Below, one piece after another: positions 58,386 to 64,000 of a DNA stretch of 64,000 nt (position 1 is its first letter; each line of letters begins with the position of its first letter). The notes below the pieces were generated by a model, which did not search any database, was not told where the DNA came from, and saw nothing but the letters and a program-made list of their open reading frames with translations. This DNA is from BOG-908 sp963848205. Its GTDB lineage: Bacteria; Pseudomonadota; Alphaproteobacteria; Acetobacterales; Acetobacteraceae. The translations under genes and the position numbers were made by a program. The stretch is taken from contig CAWKCV010000005.1 of assembly GCA_963848205.1 (NCBI GenBank), positions 248,001 to 312,000 on the forward strand, written 5' to 3'.

Positions 58386-60464
58386 CCTGCTCTCCCGCCG
58401 CCAAGCCGCCAGCATCACCCCAAGCAGCAACGGCAACGCCAGCCAGGCCGGCAGCAGCGCCACACTCGCCACCCCGGTCACCAGATGCGCGCCGCGCGCA
58501 CGCAAGCCCACCCAGCCGGGACCGGCCGCCACATCGTCCGGCCCCACCATGCGCGCCTGCGGCACACCGCGGCCCAGCCAGGCAATGCCGCCGCCGCTCT
58601 CGGCCGCCAGATGACGCACCCGGTCCGCCGTCGCGCGCAGATCGGCATACTCCAGCGGATTGTCGAGGCCAGCGGCGGCATAAGCCATGTGCGTCCCGTC
58701 GCTCACCTGCCACACGCCGGCAGCGTCGGCCTCCAGCGTGCCCGCAGCCACGCCGGCGCCGGTCTGCTTGAGTGCAAGCGCGCGCGACTTGCCCACCGGC
58801 GGTGTCACCTGAACGCTCGCCGCAGCGTCGCCGGCCACCGACCGCCGTTCCACCGCCAGCGAACCATTGGCGATGCGCGCCGTCAGCCGCTCCTCGTCGA
58901 GGTCGGGCTCCTTCATCAACCAGTGCGACACACGGCGCAGCAGCTCCGCCTGCGGCCCGCCGCCCTGGTGCCCACGCGACCACAGCCAGATCTGGTCGCT
59001 CATCAGCATCGCAGCCCGCCCCTGGCCCACATGGTTCAGGATCAGCAGCGGTTGGTCCTGCGGCCCGGTCATCACCACCTGGCCCTGGATGTCGGTGCCA
59101 GAAATGGCCCGATACCACGGCCCCCAGCCCGGCGCGTCGGGGTCGGCGGCCAAGCCCTCCGTCACCGGATGGCGCGTGCCGAGTGCCGTGATCTTCGGCA
59201 CGAAGGGGCCGACCATCATGCCGTCGCCCGAAGGCCCGTCGCCCGCATGGGCCGGCAGCACGCTGGCGAGCGGCGTCTGGTCCAGGCTGTTGCGGCCGGC
59301 GAACTCCGGGCCGGTCACCATCAGCAGCGCGCCGCCGCGGCGCACGTAGTCGGCGATGTTGCGCAGATAGATGTGGGGCAGGATGCCGCGATCGGTGAAG
59401 CGGTCGAGGATGATCAGGTCGAAGCCGCCGAGCTTGTCCTGGAACAATTCGCGGGTGGGGAAGGCGATCAGCGCCAGCTCGTTGAGCGGCGTCGTGTCGT
59501 CCTTTTCCGGCGGCCGCAGGATGGTGAAGTGCACGAGGTCGACCGCAGGGTCGGATTTCAGCAGCCGGCGCCAGGTGCGCTCGCCCTGGTTCGGCTCGCC
59601 GCTCACCAGCAGCACGCGCAGCCGGTCGCGCACGCCGTTGATCTGCACCACCGCCTGGTTGTTGAGCGCGCTGGCCTCTCCCGATGCCGGTGGCGTCGAG
59701 AGCTTGATCAGCGTGGGGCCGGCGCGTGCGATCTCGACCGGGATGGTCAGCACCTCGCCGGGCGTCGCATCGAACGGCGCCGGCTCGGCGCCGTCGCGCT
59801 GCACACTGAGCGCCGCGGTGCCCGGCGGCGCGGCCCCCGGCGGCCCGAGATCCTCGACCACCACACGCACATTCACCGTATGGCCGACGATGCCGTAGGC
59901 CGGCGCCTCGACCACACGCACCCGGCGATCCCATTGCTCGCCCTGTGCGGGGATCAGCACGTTCAGCGGTGCGGCCAGCTTGGCGTCCGACGGCGGCAGG
60001 TCGTGGACCTGCCCGTCGGTGATGGCCAGGATGCCGGCCAGCCGGTCGGCCGGTATGTCGGCCAGCGCCTGCCGGGTCGCCGACCAAAGCTGGGTGCCGT
60101 CATGCCCGCTTTCCGGCACGCGGACGCGACGCAGTTCCACACCCGGCATCGAAGCGATCTGGGCAGCCAACGCGCTCTCGGCCCCAACCGCCAGCGCCGC
60201 GCGGTCGCTCACCTGCATGGAGGCGGACTGGTCGGTGACCATCAGCGCGATGCTCGCCAGGCCCTGGCGCGTCTCCTGGATCAGCACCGGGCCGGCGAGC
60301 CAGGCGAGCAGCACCGCGAACGCGGCCGCGCGCCACCAGGCGCCCCGCGCACCGCGCCAGATGCCCAAAGCGGCAGCCACCAGGCACAGCGCGAGCAGGC
60401 CGGCGAGCAGCCAGGCGGGCAGGATCGGCTCGAGCCGGACGGACGCGATCGCGTGGCTCAGCAT
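58383..60464 (-). CDS. Membrane protein with VWA/GATase-like domain (Bat cluster)
   Basis: 693 residues. Two membrane helices at the N-terminus (LPAWLLAGLLALCLVAAALG, RAAAFAVLLAWLAGPVLIQE), a VWA-like domain (SIALMVTDQSASMQVSDRAA) with partial MIDAS DQSAS, then a class-I glutamine-amidotransferase-like region (VLLVSGEPNQGERTWRRLLK, LIILDRFTDRGILPHIYLRN, RRGGALLMVTGPEFAGRNSL), and a final membrane helix (LLPAWLALPLLLGVMLAAWR). Companion of the BatA-DUF4159 gene upstream, 17 bp apart. Homologues occur next to MoxR-DUF58 genes; the role is envelope-related and unresolved. Confidence 0.75.
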   Translation of the reverse strand: MLSHAIASVRLEPILPAWLLAGLLALCLVAAALGIWRGARGAWWRAAAFAVLLAWLAGPVLIQETRQGLASIALMVTDQSASMQVSDRAALAVGAESALAAQIASMPGVELRRVRVPESGHDGTQLWSATRQALADIPADRLAGILAITDGQVHDLPPSDAKLAAPLNVLIPAQGEQWDRRVRVVEAPAYGIVGHTVNVRVVVEDLGPPGAAPPGTAALSVQRDGAEPAPFDATPGEVLTIPVEIARAGPTLIKLSTPPASGEASALNNQAVVQINGVRDRLRVLLVSGEPNQGERTWRRLLKSDPAVDLVHFTILRPPEKDDTTPLNELALIAFPTRELFQDKLGGFDLIILDRFTDRGILPHIYLRNIADYVRRGGALLMVTGPEFAGRNSLDQTPLASVLPAHAGDGPSGDGMMVGPFVPKITALGTRHPVTEGLAADPDAPGWGPWYRAISGTDIQGQVVMTGPQDQPLLILNHVGQGRAAMLMSDQIWLWSRGHQGGGPQAELLRRVSHWLMKEPDLDEERLTARIANGSLAVERRSVAGDAAASVQVTPPVGKSRALALKQTGAGVAAGTLEADAAGVWQVSDGTHMAYAAAGLDNPLEYADLRATADRVRHLAAESGGGIAWLGRGVPQARMVGPDDVAAGPGWVGLRARGAHLVTGVASVALLPAWLALPLLLGVMLAAWRRESR

Positions 60465-60481
60465 GCTACTACTGTCCCCAC

Positions 60482-63187
60482 CTACTGTCCGAGCCGTTGC
60501 AGGATCGCCGGCACGTGCACCTGGTCGCCCTTGTAGTTGCCGGTCAGCGCATACATCACGAGGTTCACGCCGAAACGATACGCCAGCGTGCGCTGCCGCG
60601 CGCCGCCCGGCACGGTGGCGAACAGCGGATTGCCGTCCTCGTCCTGCGCCCAGGCGGCGGCCCAGTCGTTGCCGCCGACGATCACCGGGCTGACGCTGTC
60701 GTTGCTGCGGTCCTGGTCCTGCTGCACCCACACCGTGCCGCCATCGAAGCGGCCGGGGAAATCCTGCAACAGATAAAAGGCATGGGCGAGCACATGGGTG
60801 CCGGTGAGCGGCGCCAGCCGCGGCACGTCCAGCCCCGCGCCGATCCTGCGCAGCGCCGCGCCAGCATCGGGAGCCGCGCCGGCGCCGGAGCCCTCGGCGT
60901 CGGTGCCGCCGCCGCGCAGATCGATCAGCACGATGCCGCCATGGTGCATGTAGTCGTTCAGCGCGCCTACCCAGGCGGGCGTGCCGGCCAGCGACGGCGT
61001 GACCGGCAGATACAGCAGCGGGAAAAAGCCGAGATCGTCACGGCCCGGCACCACGCCCACCGGATCGCCCAGCACGGCTGCCGTGCGCGCATTCACGTAG
61101 TCCGACAGACCGGCCAGGCCGGCGCGCGACGTCGCGTCCACCTGTGCGTCGCCGGTCACCACGTAAGCCAGATGCGTCTGCAGCGCGGGGCTTTCCGCGC
61201 GCGCCACCCCGCCGGCCAACATACAGGCCAGCAGCACGCCGGCAGCCAGCCGTGCGGAATTGCGTGCCGGCAGCGCATCGCGCAGCAGCCCGCGCAGCCA
61301 CAAGGTCAGCATCATGTCGATCGCGAGCAGCGCCAGCGCCGCGCCCACCAGCCAAGGTCCCAGCCTGGTCTCGCGCGGTGCCTGGGTCAGCGACATCTCG
61401 CGCGCGCCGGCGATCGGCGACATCGCGGCGAGGTCGAGCGCCGCGCCGGCCAGATCGAGCGCATGGCGGTCGCGGTCCGGACCATAAAAGCCGGGCGGAT
61501 GGGCGGGCGAGGGGAGGGCATGGAAGATGTCGGCCGCCGAGATGGCGCGCACCGCCGGGCCCGGCGCGCCCAGGATGCCAAGCCCGTCAAGCATGGTGGC
61601 GGGCGCCAGCAGCCGCGTCTCGGAAGCCGCGGCCACCCCGGCCGAGCGGCGCACCAGCCGGCCCATCATGTCCACGAAAAGCCCGGAGAGTGGCAGGTTG
61701 GACCAGTCCGCATTGGCGGTCACGTGGAACAGCACCACTTCGCCCGCACCTTGCCGCGCTTCGGTCACCAGCGGCGTTCCGTCCGCCAGGCGCGCCCAGT
61801 CGGCTGGCGTGCGCTCGGCGGCCGGGTCGGCCAGCACTTGCCGGCTGACGGTCACTTCGGCGGGAATGCGCAGGCCGGCGAACGGCGAGCCGGCGGGGAA
61901 CGGCGCCAGATGCGCGGGCATGCTCCACGACATCGCGCCGCCGAGCTGGCGATCGCCAGGCAACAGGCGCGCCGGCAACAGCGGATCGTCCTGCGGCGCG
62001 GCGTCGAGCCCGGAACTGTCCGGCTGCGGCGCCATGCCGGCGGCGGCGAAGCGAACCAGCAGCCCGCCCTGCCGCACCCACGCGAGAAGCTGCGCTGAAT
62101 CGTCCGGCGCCAGCGTGTCGGCCGTCACTACGATCACCGAAATGGGCCGTGCCAGCAGGGCGGCGACGTTGCCGCGACGCAGCTCCGCCGTCGGTCCCAG
62201 TGCGCGTTCAAGGTAATATTGCTCGCCCAGCAGCGGTGTCTGCGCGCCGGCCGAGCTGCTCACCAGCCCCACCGGGCGGCGTCGCGACGCCTCGTCGAGC
62301 AGCGCCACGCTGCCGGCACCGGGCACGCCCTCGAGCCGCAGCGCGGCCAGTTGGTTGCGCAGTTCGGGCGGCAGTTCGATCAGCGCGGTGCCCGAAGCGC
62401 TGCCTGCCTGCATCAGCAACGGCGTGCGCGCGAGCACACGGCCATCACCGGTTTCCGCCAGCACGAATTCGGTGCGCGGGCTCGGCCAGCCGGTCTGGCG
62501 CAGGCGTGCCTGCAGCGTGCCCGCATCGGCTTGCGCACCCAGCACGCGGGCCGGCGCATCGCCATGCAGCACCGTCACCGCACCGCGCGCGGCCAGTGCG
62601 CGGGCAAACGCCGCATCGCCCGGCGTGGCGAGCCCGTCCGATATATAGAACACCGGCCCGTGGCCGCGCACCGCGGCGGCGGCGCGCGCGCGGGCGGCCG
62701 GCCAGGGATGCGGCACCAGCGCGTCGACCGTCTGGCGCAGCAGCCGGGCCGGCATCACCGCGCCCGATGAAGGCGCCTGGCCGTCATTGCCCTCCGCGGT
62801 GGTCAGCAATTGTGCCGGCCGACCGGCCTGGTCCAGCCGGTCGAGCACGCCATCGGCGGCGGCCAGCCGCGCGCTGAAATCCGGCGCGGACGCCCAGCCG
62901 TCGTCGATCGCCAGCAAGGCCGGTCCGTCACCGGCCAATTGCCAGCCGCCGCTCGACAAGGCCGGGCCGGCGAGCCCGACGATCACCAGGCCAGCGGCGG
63001 TGATACGCAACGCCAGCAGCCACCACGGCGTGCGCGCCGGCGTCTCCTCGGCTGGCCGCAGCCCTGCCAGCAGGCGGATGGCCGGGAAATCCTGCGCGCG
63101 CGGCGCCGGCGGGGTGGCGCGCAACAGCCACCACAGCAGCGGCAGCCCAACCAGTGCCGCGAGCACCCAAGGGGCAGCGAAGATCAT
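60482..63187 (-). CDS. BatA-type N-terminal domain plus DUF4159 protein
   Basis: 901 residues. N-terminal membrane module of the aerotolerance-regulator type (MIFAAPWVLAALVGLPLLWW, RTPWWLLALRITAAGLVIVG), a VWA-like region (PALLAIDDGWASAPDFSARL), a middle part with two more membrane segments (LGPWLVGAALALLAIDMMLT, RLAAGVLLACMLAGGVARAE), and a C-terminal DUF4159 domain (LQTHLAYVVTGDAQVDATSR, LGFFPLLYLPVTPSLAGTPA, GGIVLIDLRGGGTDAEGSGA). Probably a scaffold in the inner membrane. ATGA overlap with the DUF58 gene. The frame is open upstream but ATG 63187 starts the domain. Confidence 0.82.
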   Translation of the reverse strand: MIFAAPWVLAALVGLPLLWWLLRATPPAPRAQDFPAIRLLAGLRPAEETPARTPWWLLALRITAAGLVIVGLAGPALSSGGWQLAGDGPALLAIDDGWASAPDFSARLAAADGVLDRLDQAGRPAQLLTTAEGNDGQAPSSGAVMPARLLRQTVDALVPHPWPAARARAAAAVRGHGPVFYISDGLATPGDAAFARALAARGAVTVLHGDAPARVLGAQADAGTLQARLRQTGWPSPRTEFVLAETGDGRVLARTPLLMQAGSASGTALIELPPELRNQLAALRLEGVPGAGSVALLDEASRRRPVGLVSSSAGAQTPLLGEQYYLERALGPTAELRRGNVAALLARPISVIVVTADTLAPDDSAQLLAWVRQGGLLVRFAAAGMAPQPDSSGLDAAPQDDPLLPARLLPGDRQLGGAMSWSMPAHLAPFPAGSPFAGLRIPAEVTVSRQVLADPAAERTPADWARLADGTPLVTEARQGAGEVVLFHVTANADWSNLPLSGLFVDMMGRLVRRSAGVAAASETRLLAPATMLDGLGILGAPGPAVRAISAADIFHALPSPAHPPGFYGPDRDRHALDLAGAALDLAAMSPIAGAREMSLTQAPRETRLGPWLVGAALALLAIDMMLTLWLRGLLRDALPARNSARLAAGVLLACMLAGGVARAESPALQTHLAYVVTGDAQVDATSRAGLAGLSDYVNARTAAVLGDPVGVVPGRDDLGFFPLLYLPVTPSLAGTPAWVGALNDYMHHGGIVLIDLRGGGTDAEGSGAGAAPDAGAALRRIGAGLDVPRLAPLTGTHVLAHAFYLLQDFPGRFDGGTVWVQQDQDRSNDSVSPVIVGGNDWAAAWAQDEDGNPLFATVPGGARQRTLAYRFGVNLVMYALTGNYKGDQVHVPAILQRLGQ

Positions 63188-64000
63188 CCGCGCTGCCCCG
63201 CCAGCGATGTCCATAACGCCAGCAGCCCGGCCTCCGGCGCCGCGTCCGTCCGGTGCACCGCAAAGCCGAAACCGGCCGCCGCGCACATCGCCGCCAGCGC
63301 CGATTGCTGGTGCGCGAGTGCGTCGCCATAGGCGGTGCGCACGCCGTCCACCCGGCCTACCAAAGCGTCCGCCTCGCCTTCCAGGCCGCGGAACCGCACG
63401 CGTCCCTCGTAGGGGAGAGAAAGTTCGGCCGGGTCGAGCACCATCACCATCTGCGCGTGGATCGACGCTTCGGCCAAGCCGCGCAGGCAGGCGCGCGTCT
63501 CCTCGAGCGGCCCGAGAAAATCGCCGAACAGCACCGCATGGGCGTGGCGCGGCAGCGCCTGCCCGGCGGGCAAGCCCTCCGTCGTCTCCGGCAAAGCCCG
63601 CAACACGCCGTCCATCGCCTGCCGCCCGGCGAACGCCCGGCCCGCCACGCCCATCAGGCGGACCTGCTCGCCGGCGCGGAACAGCAGGCTCGCCAGTGCC
63701 AGCAGCAGCAGTTCGGCACGCTCGCGTTTCTCCGGCAACGCGCGCGTGCTGCGCCAGGCCATGCTGGGAGAGCCGTCGCGCCACAAACACACGGTCTGCG
63801 CCGCCTCCCATTCCCGGTCGCGCACGAACATCCGGTCGGACTTCGCCGATTGCCGCCAATCGACGCGCGAGGCGCTCTCGCCGGCGACGAAGGGGCGGAA
63901 CTGCCAGAAACTATCGCCCACGCCCACGCGCCGCCGCCCGTGCACGCCTTGCGCGACGGTGGCCGCCACCCGCTCGGCGGCGACCAGCAACGGCGGCAGC
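63184..64000 (-). CDS. DUF58 domain protein, 5' end outside window
   Basis: About 272 residues visible; the start is beyond the right edge. DUF58 landmarks: HGRRRVGVGDSFWQFRPFVA, GESASRVDWRQSAKSDRMFV, RDREWEAAQTVCLWRDGSPS (the D-x-S of the VWA-like part), AELLLLALASLLFRAGEQV and ALAAMCAAAGFGFAVHRT. DUF58 proteins are usually encoded between a MoxR ATPase and Bat-like membrane proteins, and the latter follow here with an ATGA overlap. MoxR would be expected just outside the window. Confidence 0.85.
   Translation of the reverse strand, partial: LPPLLVAAERVAATVAQGVHGRRRVGVGDSFWQFRPFVAGESASRVDWRQSAKSDRMFVRDREWEAAQTVCLWRDGSPSMAWRSTRALPEKRERAELLLLALASLLFRAGEQVRLMGVAGRAFAGRQAMDGVLRALPETTEGLPAGQALPRHAHAVLFGDFLGPLEETRACLRGLAEASIHAQMVMVLDPAELSLPYEGRVRFRGLEGEADALVGRVDGVRTAYGDALAHQQSALAAMCAAAGFGFAVHRTDAAPEAGLLALWTSLAGQRG

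Overview
The window is 64 kb of GC-rich, densely packed chromosome from an alphaproteobacterium, most likely of the Acetobacteraceae/Rhodospirillales line. This rests on gene content: MmcB, an NDUFS4-type complex I subunit, HslUV with an N-terminally extended HslV, a fused indolepyruvate ferredoxin oxidoreductase, HpnK, HflKC, and the Bat-type DUF58/BatA-DUF4159/VWA cluster. Taxonomy is inferred from this content only. No transposase, integrase, phage gene or CRISPR array was seen.

Layout. 1-6.2 kb: phosphatase fragment, an HldE-like kinase with a ruined adenylyltransferase half, mmcB, a flavin hydroxyacid oxidase, and a metZ-apaG-folE run. 6.3-8.5 kb: tRNA-Gly, tRNA-Arg and tRNA-Pro interleaved with small genes, clpS and the NDUFS4 homologue. 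8.5-20.6 kb: pyrD-HAD pair, yqgE, a peroxiredoxin, a GIY-YIG/repeat fusion protein, iorAB, hslVU and a GGDEF/EAL protein. 20.8-27.5 kb: tadA, a glutamine amidotransferase, an RluB-type pseudouridine synthase, rsmD, a GT61 enzyme, an FAD dehydrogenase and two Thr-rich secreted proteins. 27.6-33.6 kb: the translation/transcription operon rimP-nusA-ylxR-infB-rbfA, led by a terminator-like hairpin. 33.8-41 kb: an accessory island of two divergent 582-residue secreted phosphoesterases and two tandem aryl-sulfate sulfotransferases. 41-48 kb: hpnK, a nucleoside transporter, a GT39 transferase, gabT, a Tim44-like protein and ygfZ. 48.4-52.3 kb: a Deg-type periplasmic protease, then an OmpR/EnvZ-type pair and a small secreted Cys protein, which looks like an envelope-stress unit. 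52.3-58.3 kb: periplasmic peroxiredoxin, mrp, hflKC, an SDR reductase with a nucleoside deaminase, and an ankyrin protein. 58.4-64 kb: the Bat-like operon, running off the right edge.

The most striking non-coding signal is a dispersed palindromic element present about once per 3-4 kb (some 18 loci). Each arm runs AAGGAAGCAGTCC, T-run, A-run, GGACC, then AAAAAACTTTTG. Arms occur singly or as inverted pairs around a GCTGTCGCG/CGCGACAGC hairpin. The element usually abuts stop codons. In three genes it supplies the last codons and the stop, and in one gene it contains the probable start codon. A separate 228-bp element with 32-bp inverted ends (one mismatch) separates the response regulator from its kinase.
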